Assembly: GCA_001873105.1 (NCBI GenBank)
Contig: MNYN01000001.1
Span: 1 to 64,000 of the forward strand
Length of the DNA stretch: 64,000 nt
Reading direction: 5' to 3'
From: Flavobacteriaceae bacterium CG2_30_34_30
Lineage (GTDB): Bacteria > Bacteroidota > Bacteroidia > Flavobacteriales > Flavobacteriaceae
The position numbers and the translations under genes were made by a program. Below the pieces are notes generated by a model, which was not told where the DNA came from, did no database searches, and saw nothing but the letters and a program-made list of their open reading frames with translations. Of this stretch, positions 26,771-35,629 are shown one piece after another; positions within the stretch are counted from its first letter, which is position 1; every line of letters starts with the position of its first letter.

Positions 26771-27715
26771 TTATTTCAATTCCTTCTGCTTTATTGCCAC
26801 AGACAATAAGATACCCGCACCAAGAGCTAGTGTAATTACACCCAGAGATAACCATTCCGGAAGGATGATATGATGAGCAAACAACATCTTTAGCCCCACA
26901 AAGGCAAGAATCATAACAAGACTGTAATTAATAAACCGGAACTTATCCAGCATCTGTGTAATAAGAAAATACATTGACCGAAGCCCTAAAATCGCGAAGA
27001 TATTAGAACTGAACACGATAAACGGGTCTGTAGTAATAGCGAGAATCGCAGGGATGCTGTCCAGCGCAAAAAGAATATCGGTCAATTCAATAATAAGCAA
27101 CGCCATAAATAGAGGGGTGGCTATCCTTTTCCCCATGCGCCGTATAAAAAACTTTTCCCCGTCAATAATTGCGGTAAAGGGCAAGAATTTTCGAATATTT
27201 CTGAAGATAAAGGAATTCATCAAATTTAATGTGGAATTATCTGTTTTAAGCATTTTGTAAGCAGTATAGAGCAGGAAAACCCCGAACACATATATAATCC
27301 AGTCAAACTTATTGATAAGTGCCACGCCAAAGAAAATCATTATCGCCCTGAAAACAATCGCTCCCAGAATGCCCCAGAATAACACACGATGTTGGTATTG
27401 TTTTGGAATACTAAACGATTTAAAGATGACTGCAATGACAAACACATTGTCAATACTTAAGGAAAGCTCAATCAAATAGCCGGTTATGTATTTGAGCACT
27501 GCAGCATCAGGGGTCAGCCCAGTAGAGTTTCTTATACTCCCGCCGTCAAACAGCCACCAGATTACCCCTGAGAACCCTAACGCCATAGCGATCCAGACAG
27601 TAGTCCATACAGCAGCTTCCCTAGTCTTTATTTCGTGGGAAACCCTGTTAAAAACCCCAAGATCGAGGGCGAGAAAGAGTAAAATGGTACTGGTAAAAAG
27701 AACCCAAACAAGCAT
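26771..27715 (-). CDS. TerC-family integral membrane protein
   Basis: A 314-residue protein with about nine membrane helices. The family metal-site motifs are ELSLSIDNVFVIAVIF and ELTDILFALDSIPAILAIT, each with the paired acidic residues. TerC/Alx proteins are implicated in manganese export or loading of exported enzymes. I start at the ATG at 27715 (MLVWVLFTSTI); a TTG right after the symporter stop would add seven residues. It lies directly downstream of the symporter in a GC-richer block. Confidence 0.87.
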   Translation of the reverse strand: MLVWVLFTSTILLFLALDLGVFNRVSHEIKTREAAVWTTVWIAMALGFSGVIWWLFDGGSIRNSTGLTPDAAVLKYITGYLIELSLSIDNVFVIAVIFKSFSIPKQYQHRVLFWGILGAIVFRAIMIFFGVALINKFDWIIYVFGVFLLYTAYKMLKTDNSTLNLMNSFIFRNIRKFLPFTAIIDGEKFFIRRMGKRIATPLFMALLIIELTDILFALDSIPAILAITTDPFIVFSSNIFAILGLRSMYFLITQMLDKFRFINYSLVMILAFVGLKMLFAHHIILPEWLSLGVITLALGAGILLSVAIKQKELK

Positions 27716-27736
27716 AGAGATAGTATAGATTATCAA

Positions 27737-29026
27737 TTAAGGATTAGTTGTTTCAGTAGTGGCAGGTACTTTCATCTTGCATGCCACTATCATGGAGACT
27801 GCGGCATCCCCACTTATGTTTATAACCGTTCGGCACATATCCAGCGGACGGTCAATTGCAAAGATCAAAGCCAGTCCGGTTTCGGGTATTCCAGCTTGTG
27901 CAAGCACGATAACCAGCATCACCATCCCAGCACCCGGTACCGCTGCAGAGCCTATGGAGGCGAGGGTAGCAGTAGCAATAATGCCTAGCTGGGTAGTTAA
28001 TGACAGGTCCATGCCAAATGCCTGTGCTATAAAAACTGCCGCCACCGCCTGGTACAAACTGGTGCCGTCCATATTGATAGTGGCGCCTATAGGGAGAACA
28101 AAACTGGCAACTTCTTTTGGTACATTTAAGTATTTTTCCACCCTTTCCATAGTGACGGGTAAAGTGGCTGCACTCGAACTGGTAGAAAATGCAAGCAATT
28201 GAGCCGGGGCAATACCCTTGAAAAAGAACGCTGGGGTTTTTCGTGTATAAAGCCATACAATTACTGCATAAATACCTAGAATACAAGCAAGGCCTAAAAG
28301 AACAGTAATAACATATAATGCCAGTGCTGAAAAAAGATCAGAACTGGGTGATTCTACTACCAGAGCCGCTAGTAAGGCAAATACTCCATAAGGAGCGGCT
28401 GCCATGATGAGGTCAATGATCTTAAGGATAACATCATTAAATCCGTCAAAAAACTTCTTGACCGGCTTGGCTGATTTTTTTGGAATTAAAATAAGGCCTA
28501 TGCCAAATAGTATCGCAAAAAAAATGACCTGCAGCATGCTCGTGTTGTAACTTGCTGCATAAAAAATATTATCGGGTACAATATCCTCTAATGCTTGTAA
28601 AGGGCCACTTTCTTCCTGCTCCTTTGCCACAGATATTCTTTTGGAAGCATCATTGCTGTAACTGATTAAGAGTTCTGTTCTGGTTTCTTCGGAAATGGCA
28701 TTGCCCGGTTTGATGATATTAACAAGCACTAGGCCAATGGAGACCGCCAGCACAGTAGTAATGATAAAAGTGGCTATCGTTCGAGTTCCCATTTTAGAAA
28801 GTTTAGAGATATCCTTAAGGTCAGAAACCCCTTTAATGAGTGATGCCAATATTAATGGTACAGCAATAAGCTTTAAACAATTGATAAAAATAGTACCAAA
28901 TGGCTTAATCCAGTCGCGTATAAATTGTGGCCCCCAGCTAAAATTAGATAGCAACAGTGCAACAACCACTCCTGCTGCCATCCCGATAAGTATCTGCCAG
29001 TGTAATGCTATTTTTTTATCTTTCAT
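27737..29026 (-). CDS. Dicarboxylate/amino-acid:cation symporter (DAACS/GltP family)
   Basis: A 429-residue glutamate-transporter-fold symporter. Seen: the serine-rich re-entrant loop STSSSAATLPVTMERVEKYL, the substrate/Na-site helix IGATINMDGTSLYQAVAAVFIAQ, and VPGAGMVMLVIVL. It would take up dicarboxylates such as glutamate, aspartate or succinate with Na+ or H+. Base composition is noticeably richer in GC than neighbouring genes (individual 60-base lines reach 47-60%), as is that of the following terC gene. Confidence 0.9.
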   Translation of the reverse strand: MKDKKIALHWQILIGMAAGVVVALLLSNFSWGPQFIRDWIKPFGTIFINCLKLIAVPLILASLIKGVSDLKDISKLSKMGTRTIATFIITTVLAVSIGLVLVNIIKPGNAISEETRTELLISYSNDASKRISVAKEQEESGPLQALEDIVPDNIFYAASYNTSMLQVIFFAILFGIGLILIPKKSAKPVKKFFDGFNDVILKIIDLIMAAAPYGVFALLAALVVESPSSDLFSALALYVITVLLGLACILGIYAVIVWLYTRKTPAFFFKGIAPAQLLAFSTSSSAATLPVTMERVEKYLNVPKEVASFVLPIGATINMDGTSLYQAVAAVFIAQAFGMDLSLTTQLGIIATATLASIGSAAVPGAGMVMLVIVLAQAGIPETGLALIFAIDRPLDMCRTVINISGDAAVSMIVACKMKVPATTETTNP

Positions 29027-29044
29027 CTAATTCCTCATAAAGTT

Positions 29045-29108
29045 AAATGGATTGTAATTTTTTAGTTTTCAGTCTCTTTAAAATTTTCACTTAAAGGCAA
29101 ATCCATTT
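29045..29108. repeat. 9-bp inverted repeat AAATGGATT / AATCCATTT
   Basis: Arms at 29045-29053 and 29100-29108 with a 46-base spacer, just upstream of the symporter and overlapping the region before the next gene. It is either a weak stem or a chance pairing. It lies where base composition returns to the local average. Confidence 0.35.
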
Positions 29109-29112
29109 CCCG

Positions 29113-29619
29113 TTATGCTGCTTTTTCTTTCGCTTTAGGTTTTTCAAGGATACTATTGATAAGTGTGTTCCATTTTTCTGCATGCTTCATTTCATAATCC
29201 TGCTCAAAGGTGTAACCGGAATCAAATAAGCTTACCATTGTTTTATCTGTTCCCTCAAAAGGGGTTAGTTCCAGAAAAATCTTATCCAGTTCAGTGGTTT
29301 CTTTATTACCCGTCTTTACCAGATGGGTACAAGTAACGATCGAACTTTTTATAATCTTCTTTAAAGGAATAACCTCTGCAAGTAATTTTTCATTTTGTCT
29401 TACCACCAGAAGTATCTTTTTTTGATTAAAGTCAATCCCCATTACATTCATGTTCCACCGTTCATATTCATCTATGTGTAACCCTAGCAGTTTAACTTCC
29501 TGTTGAAATTTTTTTTCAATTTCATTAAACTGTGTATGCCCTAAATATATAAAGGCTATATAAGGCACTAATATTATACTGACTACCGCTATATTAACGA
29601 GAAGTGTTTCTATATTCAT
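29113..29619 (-). CDS. Membrane-anchored protein of unknown function
   Basis: A 168-residue protein with one N-terminal transmembrane helix (residues about 7-27, VNIAVVSIILVPYIAFIYLG) and a soluble mixed alpha/beta domain ending in a Lys/Ala-rich tail. The sequence KKILLVVRQNEKLLAEVIPLKKI suggests a small beta-sheet domain facing the cytoplasm. No family is recognised. It lies upstream of the symporter gene on the same strand with an 86-bp gap, so it may or may not belong with it. Confidence 0.65.
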   Translation of the reverse strand: MNIETLLVNIAVVSIILVPYIAFIYLGHTQFNEIEKKFQQEVKLLGLHIDEYERWNMNVMGIDFNQKKILLVVRQNEKLLAEVIPLKKIIKSSIVTCTHLVKTGNKETTELDKIFLELTPFEGTDKTMVSLFDSGYTFEQDYEMKHAEKWNTLINSILEKPKAKEKAA

Positions 29620-29725
29620 TTTTTAAGTTTTAAGTTATTTATTAAGTAATACGTGAGGTTTTCCTTTTTCGGAAACCGTAAATCAAAACAGCATCTGCTG
29701 TTGCGATGGTACTCTTAGAAAATAA

Positions 29726-30061
29726 TTATAGAAAATTATGGAATGGGAAAATAATATCCGGCACATCCAGTCCGGGTTCAATGTATTTGGAAAGTTTTAA
29801 ATAGCTGTTGCCGGAAAGGGTTTCAAAAGCACTGTAAAAGTAAAAGGAGTGTACCACATTGTCTGTGGAAAATGTTTTCTTTTGAAGCATAACGGAAAAC
29901 ACAAGGGTACTATCATATACTTCTACTAGATTTTCAGTAAGTACAGGAATGATGGTGTCTTTTTTAAAATCAGACGGAGTTATACAAGTGGAGGAAAATG
30001 CAAAAGTAGTACTGCTGATGAGCAGTATTAGTAAAGCGAAAATCACTTTGGGCATTTTCAT
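29726..30061 (-). CDS. Small exported protein of unknown function
   Basis: A 111-residue protein with a signal peptide (MKMPKVIFALLILLISSTTFAF) and a mature part of about 90 residues. A short inverted repeat AACAGCA-TC-TGCTGTT at 29687-29702 follows on the minus strand and may terminate it. I start at ATG 30061; a TTG 15 bp upstream is also open. No family is recognised; the mature part has no cysteine pair beyond Cys near the N-terminus. Confidence 0.55.
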   Translation of the reverse strand: MKMPKVIFALLILLISSTTFAFSSTCITPSDFKKDTIIPVLTENLVEVYDSTLVFSVMLQKKTFSTDNVVHSFYFYSAFETLSGNSYLKLSKYIEPGLDVPDIIFPFHNFL

Positions 30062-30432
30062 AAAATTAAGTAACAATACAACAAATGTATAACAAGATTT
30101 AGTTAAAAAAACATTAACTACAAAAATTTTAATAGGAGTTTAAATAAAGTGCAAAATGGGGTTAATGGTTTATAGTTAATTGGAATTTAGAAATTTAGAT
30201 ATTAAGAGAGTTTTCTCTTCATAAATCAAAAGTCATTTATAGTCAAAGAAAAACTCTTTTTCTATGCTTTTCGAAGTTTTCCCACGCTAAAAAAAGCTAC
30301 AAAGGATAATAAAGGTTCGGAGTATGAAGATGTAGAAACTGAGAAATTAAGTAATTGTGTTAATGATATTCTGATTGTTGACCAATTATAGATGACCCTA
30401 ATCGACCAAAGTCTAAAGTTTCTTTATAAATT
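30062..30432. other. About 370-bp region without a clear gene
   Basis: A stop-free plus-strand frame without an ATG ends at TAG 30389-30391, and its last part reads KKATKDNKGSEYEDVETEKL then SNCVNDILIVDQL. The composition looks protein-like and could be the decayed end of a lost gene. Upstream of it the region is AT-rich and I see no promoter, RNA fold or repeat. Confidence 0.35.
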
Positions 30433-30687
30433 TTATATCATAAAAATAGTTCCACGATGTGGTTTTAAAGCATCACGAACAGCTATCATTACACTTTTGT
30501 CCACCACTAAATACGCAACAAAGTGCATCTTTGAAATACTTTCAACACCTGTTAATGGGTTGTTTAATGCTTCTTTTTCAGCAAATTCATGCAGATGGAT
30601 TGCATGGTGTTTTGCTATTTTCATAGCATCAGGCCCCCTAAAGTCCCAAATGAGTTTTATTCTTTCTTTCAAACTATTTTTATTCAA
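30433..30687 (-). CDS. Small conserved flavobacterial protein of unknown function
   Basis: An 84-residue protein with the pattern IWDFRGPDA, KHHAIHLHEFAEKE, and MHFVAYLVVDKSVMIAVRDALKPHRG. The wording looks conserved and soluble, and I believe this is a small Bacteroidota family without a known role. The start is a TTG at 30687 that overlaps the ompH stop codon (GTTGAATAA), which suggests translational coupling; the first ATG would cut off the FRGPDA segment. Several histidines could bind metal. Confidence 0.65.
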   Translation of the reverse strand: MNKNSLKERIKLIWDFRGPDAMKIAKHHAIHLHEFAEKEALNNPLTGVESISKMHFVAYLVVDKSVMIAVRDALKPHRGTIFMI

Positions 30688-31189
30688 CCGAAATTCCTAA
30701 ATCTTTTAAAATGGATAGCGTTAAATCTAAAGAAGGGTCTAAATAAATCACAGTATTACTATCGGATAAAGACAATACTTGGGTGTAATTTTCAGCTTTA
30801 GCTAGTTTTTCTAGGGACTGTGCAATTTTTTGATATAAAGGTCTTTTTAATTCGTCCTCCTTGATACGAATTAATTGCACCGCATTTTGTTGAAATTTAG
30901 TAATTTCTTGTTCCAGAGCATATATTTCCTCTTGTTTTTCTTTAGTTTGAGCCTCTGTAAAGGTATTAATGGAGTTGTTATAACCATCCAGTTTCGCTTG
31001 GTAAGAAGCCATTTTGTCTTTAAATTGAGTGTCTAAACCGGTGCCATATTCTTTTAGAGCATCGCTTACTTTTGTCAATTCCGGCATTTTTGAAAGAATA
31101 TAATCCACATCCACCGTGCCAACTTTACTTTGTGAAAATCCTGTTATTGAAGTTGTAACTAGGAGTATAAGAAGTATTATTTTTTTCAT
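30680..31189 (-). CDS. OmpH/Skp-family periplasmic chaperone
   Basis: A 169-residue OmpH/Skp-like protein with a signal peptide (residues 1-20, TGFSQ), the N-terminal KVGTVDVDYILSKMPE strand-helix, a long coiled coil (residues about 45-110) and the closing beta element YTQVLSLSDSNTVIYLDPSLDLT. Skp proteins hold unfolded outer-membrane proteins in the periplasm. I start at ATG 31189. It is divergent from the SurA-type operon starting at 31392, so two arms of outer-membrane protein folding share one intergenic region. Confidence 0.88.
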   Translation of the reverse strand: MKKIILLILLVTTSITGFSQSKVGTVDVDYILSKMPELTKVSDALKEYGTGLDTQFKDKMASYQAKLDGYNNSINTFTEAQTKEKQEEIYALEQEITKFQQNAVQLIRIKEDELKRPLYQKIAQSLEKLAKAENYTQVLSLSDSNTVIYLDPSLDLTLSILKDLGISVE

Positions 31190-31358
31190 TTCATAGTATT
31201 TTACAATTGCCAAAGATAGAAAGATTTTTAAAAGTAAAAAGGATATATTTATAAACCATTAGGCAAAAATTTTTTGTAATATTTCTCCTTTACTTTCTAA
31301 TTTATACATTTTTATTATACGGAGCAATAGTTGCTATTGGATAACCGTTACTTTTTGT

Positions 31359-31366
31359 TATTTTTG
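31359..31366 (+). promoter_or_regulatory. -7 element (TATTTTTG) for the SurA-type operon
   Basis: A TAnnTTTG match followed by CAAC, 25 bp before the ATG at 31392. A TTGG at 31337-31340 is 18 bp upstream and could serve as the -33 element. Confidence 0.6.
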
Positions 31367-31391
31367 CAACCATAAAAAAAATACACATACT

Positions 31392-33341
31392 ATGAATTTT
31401 AGATCTTCTGTTTTTTATCTTTTTATCTTTTTTACCAGCTTTGGTTTTTCCCAAACCAATAAAACGTTGTTAACTATTGATGGTGAAGGTGTTACTGTAA
31501 AAGAATTTTTAAGAGTTTATAACAAGAATCTTGATATGGTTCAGGATGAGAGTCAAAAAAATATAGACACCTATTTAGATTTGTTTATAAATTACAAACT
31601 TAAAATAAAAGAAGCTTATGCCCAGGGTTTAGACAAGGAGCCGGCATTTGTAAAGGAATTTTCCGGTTATCAAAAACAACTTTCTGAAAACTATTTATTC
31701 AATCAGGAAATTACTGAAGCACTGATTAAAGAAGCCTACGAAAGAATGCAAATAGAAATAAATGCCAATCATATTTTAATCCGGGTAACAGAGGATGCAA
31801 CCCCCAAAGATACTCTTGTTGCATATAACAAAATAAAAGAAATTTGGCTAAAGGCAAAAAGTGGCGAAGACTTTGAAACGTTAGCAAAAACCTACTCTGA
31901 AGAACCAAAAGCAGACGAAACCGCAGGCAGTTTGGGGTATTTTAAGGGATTTTCTATGGTGTATCCTTTTGAAAACATGGCTTATAAAACACCGGTAGGA
32001 CAGGTTTCGGATATTTTAAAAACAAGATATGGCTATCATATTTTAAAAGTTAATGAAAGAAGAGACGTTCCGAATGAAGTTACCGTAGCACATATTATGA
32101 TTTCTAACCGCGATGGAATTTCTGACGAAGAAGGAAATAGCAGAATACAGGATATTTATAAAAAAGTAAAGCAAGGTGAAGATTTTGGAGCATTGGCAAT
32201 TCAATTTTCAGAAGATTCCGGCACCGCTAAAAATGAAGGGAAACTAGCCCGCTTTGGATCTGGAAGGTTAAACTCAAAAATATTTGAAGAAACCGCCTTT
32301 GCCCTTAAAAATCCCGGAGATATTTCAGTACCATTTAAATCCAGTTATGGCTGGCATATCATAAAACTTCTTGAACGACATCCTAAAGAAACCCTAGAAG
32401 AGGCTAGACCGGAATTGTTAAACAAAATTAAAAACAATGACCGTTCTAAAAAGGTTATTGCAAATGTAAATCATAGAATTAAAGAAAAATACGGTTTCCA
32501 GAGAAATGAAAAAGCACTTCCTTTTTTTCAAAGCTTTGTAACCGATAGTGTGCTAAAAAGAAATTGGGAATATGTGGAACATCCCGAATTAAAAAATACG
32601 CTTTTTACCATAGGAAATAAAAAACACACTTTTGATGAATTTGCAAAATACATTGTAGAACGTCAAAAAAAATCACGTATTTACCTTGAAAAAGAAACCC
32701 TTTTAACTGCTTATTATAAAGAGTTTGAAGAAGAAAAATTAAAACAATTTTTCATCAATAACCTTGAAAATGAAAATGAAGAATATGCAGCTACAATTTC
32801 TGAATACAGAAACGGATTGCTTATTTATGAATTAATGCAAAAAAATATTTGGGAGGCTTCTAAAAAAGATAGTATAGGACTTGCCACTTTTTTTAAAAAT
32901 AACAAGGAGAACTACAAGTGGAATACGCGAGTAAAAGCAAACATTGGTGCAGCAGCCAGTATGGCGATAGCTAAACAAATTCAAGACCTGTTACAGCAAG
33001 GTAAAACAAATGAAGAAATAAAGGCAGCACTAAATACCGATGATGTTGTGAATGCCATAATGACCACAGGTGTATTTGAAATAGGACACCCATTATTACC
33101 CGCTAGTTTTGAAATTAAAAAGGGGGTTTCTAAAATTTATGACCCAATAGAAAACGAAAACACTAAATCCGGACAATTTATCGTTGTAGATGTACAAGAA
33201 GTAATTCCGGCTAGTCCTAAAAATTTAGGAGAAGTTAAGGGAAAAGTAATAGGAGACTATCAAAACTATCTGGAAGAAGAATGGATGAAAGAACTTCGAA
33301 AAAAATATGTGGTTAAAGTAAACAAGAAAGTATTAAAATAA
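31392..33341 (+). CDS. Periplasmic PpiC/SurA-type peptidyl-prolyl isomerase
   Basis: A 649-residue exported protein with a signal peptide (1-20, SFGFSQ), a SurA-like N-terminal helical segment, and two parvulin domains (residues about 120-220 starting NANHILIRV, and about 230-330 starting VAHIMISNRDG). A long C-terminal helical and mixed region follows. It acts as a chaperone/isomerase for outer-membrane proteins. It is first of three consecutive genes of this type; the next starts 3 bp later. Confidence 0.9.
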   Translation: MNFRSSVFYLFIFFTSFGFSQTNKTLLTIDGEGVTVKEFLRVYNKNLDMVQDESQKNIDTYLDLFINYKLKIKEAYAQGLDKEPAFVKEFSGYQKQLSENYLFNQEITEALIKEAYERMQIEINANHILIRVTEDATPKDTLVAYNKIKEIWLKAKSGEDFETLAKTYSEEPKADETAGSLGYFKGFSMVYPFENMAYKTPVGQVSDILKTRYGYHILKVNERRDVPNEVTVAHIMISNRDGISDEEGNSRIQDIYKKVKQGEDFGALAIQFSEDSGTAKNEGKLARFGSGRLNSKIFEETAFALKNPGDISVPFKSSYGWHIIKLLERHPKETLEEARPELLNKIKNNDRSKKVIANVNHRIKEKYGFQRNEKALPFFQSFVTDSVLKRNWEYVEHPELKNTLFTIGNKKHTFDEFAKYIVERQKKSRIYLEKETLLTAYYKEFEEEKLKQFFINNLENENEEYAATISEYRNGLLIYELMQKNIWEASKKDSIGLATFFKNNKENYKWNTRVKANIGAAASMAIAKQIQDLLQQGKTNEEIKAALNTDDVVNAIMTTGVFEIGHPLLPASFEIKKGVSKIYDPIENENTKSGQFIVVDVQEVIPASPKNLGEVKGKVIGDYQNYLEEEWMKELRKKYVVKVNKKVLK

Positions 33342-33344
33342 ACA

Positions 33345-34199
33345 ATGAATAAATTTATCCTCCTCCTCCTAGTAGCACCATTTTTGTCATGCACTTTCTT
33401 TAAAAAAGTAGAGGAGAATGAGGCAATTGCAAGGGTTGGAGATGAATATCTTTACCTTTCAGACATCGAAAATCGTACAGAAGCAGCAACATCAAAAGAA
33501 GATAGCATTCTTATTGTCAACAATTTTATCACCAATTGGGCAACACAAAAATTACTTACCCAACTAGCAAAAATAAATCTTTCAGAAGAAAAATTACAAG
33601 CGTATGATGCTTTAGTTGATAAGTATAGAACCGATTTATACACCAAGGGATATACGGATATTATCGCCACAAAGACACTTAATACTTCTATTGACGAAAA
33701 TGAATATGAGAGTTTTTACAAACAAAACAAAGAAAATTTTGTTCTTAACGAAGAACTTATACAACTTCGATACATACACGTAGGAAAAGAAAATACAAGT
33801 ATTGATAAAATTAAGCAACAATTAATTCGGTTTAATACAAAGGATCGTGAGGAATTAGAAGCCAAGGCTTTTCAATATAAATCCTACTCCTTAAATGATT
33901 CACTTTGGGTGCAAGTGACTACTGTGACAGATAAAATTCCTGTTTTGCAAAATGACAAAGCACAACAATTGTTAAAAAAATCTAATTTTATAGAATTACA
34001 AGATTCATTAGGAGTATATTTGGTTCAAATTAAAGACGTATTGTTACGCAATGAAATAGCACCATTATCCTATATAAAACCAACGATTGAAGCGGTTATT
34101 CTTAACAAAAGAAAATTAGAAATAATAAAAAATTTAGAAAAAGATATATTACAAGATGCAATTAAAACAAAGAATTTTGAAACCTATAACAAAAAATAA
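33345..34199 (+). CDS. SurA-like lipoprotein lacking a parvulin domain
   Basis: A 284-residue lipoprotein (lipobox FLSC, Cys16) that starts like a SurA/PpiC protein (ARVGDEYLYLSDIENRT, an N-terminal chaperone segment). It then has a helical body and EELIQLRYIHVGKENTSIDKI where a parvulin would begin, but no recognisable complete isomerase fold follows. It is probably a chaperone-only paralogue tethered to a membrane. It overlaps the next gene by 44 bp, so translation of the two should be coupled. Confidence 0.75.
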   Translation: MNKFILLLLVAPFLSCTFFKKVEENEAIARVGDEYLYLSDIENRTEAATSKEDSILIVNNFITNWATQKLLTQLAKINLSEEKLQAYDALVDKYRTDLYTKGYTDIIATKTLNTSIDENEYESFYKQNKENFVLNEELIQLRYIHVGKENTSIDKIKQQLIRFNTKDREELEAKAFQYKSYSLNDSLWVQVTTVTDKIPVLQNDKAQQLLKKSNFIELQDSLGVYLVQIKDVLLRNEIAPLSYIKPTIEAVILNKRKLEIIKNLEKDILQDAIKTKNFETYNKK

Positions 34200-35619
34200 C
34201 CTTTTCATTCTATTTTTGTCCTTTACATTTTCATTTTTAGGAAATGCACAGGAAGTATTGGTAATTGATGAAACAAGTAATTTAAACCCCGAAATTGCAA
34301 CAAACATAAAAACCGACACCATCTTAAAATTAAAAAGATATAAAGTAGATGGCATAGCCGGTGTGGTAGGCGAGTATATTGTATTAGAAAGCGATATTGA
34401 CAAAACCTATTTAGAGTTAAAACAACAAAGTTTTTCTACCGAAGGAATTACCCGCTGCGAGCTTTTTGGAAAATTGTTAGAAGACAAACTCCTTGCGCAT
34501 CATGCAGTACAAGACAGTATTGTGGTAGCCGATTCAGAAATTCAAGGCAGAACAGACCAGCAAGTAGATTATATGATAAGTCAATTAGGTTCTGAAGAAA
34601 AAGTGACTAATTTTTATCGTAAAAATTCGTTGGAAGAAGTTCGTAAAGAATTATTTGAAATCAATAAAACTGCCAGACTTGCTTCTATGATGCAAGAAAA
34701 GATTTTTGAAGGTATAGAAATCACTCCAGAAGAAACGCGACAGTTTTTTTATGCTATTCCTGAAGAAGACAGACCTATTTTTGGAGCAGAATTAGAAGTG
34801 GCACAAATAGTAATTGAACCCGAAATAACTGAAGCTGCAAGAAAACAAGTAATTAATAAATTAAAAGAATTTAGAAGAGATATTGTTGAAAACGGTGTAA
34901 GTTTTACTTCTAGAGCGGTAATGAACTCACAAGATCCGGGATCTGCTTCACGAGGGGGTCTTTATACCATCAATAAAAAATCAAGTTTTGCCAAGGAGTT
35001 TAAAGACAATGCTTTTTCGTTACAAGAAGGCGAAGTAAGTGAACCATTTGAAACCGAATTTGGTTTTCATATTCTAAAAGTAGAAAAAGTAATGGGTCAG
35101 GACAGAGAAGTGCGCCATATCTTGTTGATTCCGGAAGTAACCGAAGAAACCATAGAAGCAGCTAGAAAAAAAATAGACAACATTAGAAATAAAATTGTTG
35201 CCGGTGAAATTACTTTTGCGGAAGCAGCTAGATTAGATTCCGATGAAAAAGAAACAAAAAATAACGGTGGGCAATTGATAAACCCGGAAACCTTTGATAC
35301 CCGTTTTGAATTGACAAAAATGGATCCTGTTTTAAGCGCACAAGTATATAACCTTGCCGATGGTGAAGTATCACGTGTAATTGTAGACGATGACAGAACA
35401 GGTCGAAAACGCTTTAAAATACTAACAGTAACTAATCGCCACGAAGAGCATGTTGCTGATTATGTTAAAGATTACGAAAAAATAAAAGATTTGGCATTGA
35501 TGCAAAAACGTATTAGTGCTATTGAAAAATGGCAAAAAGCCAAAATAAAAGAAACGTATATCAGTATCAGTAAAGAGTTTTCGGATTGCGAATTCACCAA
35601 TAACTGGACACAAAAATAA
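34156..35619 (+). CDS. surA: SurA-type periplasmic chaperone/peptidyl-prolyl isomerase
   Basis: A 487-residue exported protein with a signal peptide ending FLGNAQ (about residue 32). The SurA N-terminal domain (residues about 55-190: VDGIAGVVGEYIVLESDID) is followed by two parvulin modules (about 200-300 with GSASRGGLYTINKKSSFAKEFKD, and about 305-400 with VRHILLIPEVTEE). The start ATG lies 44 bp inside the preceding gene and gives a proper signal peptide. It guides outer-membrane proteins to BAM. Confidence 0.88.
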   Translation: MQLKQRILKPITKNNLFILFLSFTFSFLGNAQEVLVIDETSNLNPEIATNIKTDTILKLKRYKVDGIAGVVGEYIVLESDIDKTYLELKQQSFSTEGITRCELFGKLLEDKLLAHHAVQDSIVVADSEIQGRTDQQVDYMISQLGSEEKVTNFYRKNSLEEVRKELFEINKTARLASMMQEKIFEGIEITPEETRQFFYAIPEEDRPIFGAELEVAQIVIEPEITEAARKQVINKLKEFRRDIVENGVSFTSRAVMNSQDPGSASRGGLYTINKKSSFAKEFKDNAFSLQEGEVSEPFETEFGFHILKVEKVMGQDREVRHILLIPEVTEETIEAARKKIDNIRNKIVAGEITFAEAARLDSDEKETKNNGGQLINPETFDTRFELTKMDPVLSAQVYNLADGEVSRVIVDDDRTGRKRFKILTVTNRHEEHVADYVKDYEKIKDLALMQKRISAIEKWQKAKIKETYISISKEFSDCEFTNNWTQK

Positions 35620-35629
35620 CATTTACCCT

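Noticed and set aside
27852-28286. Cysteine- and aromatic-rich 144-residue frame inside the symporter gene
   Set aside because: Shadow of the symporter in another frame of the GC-richer block; no start context or family match.
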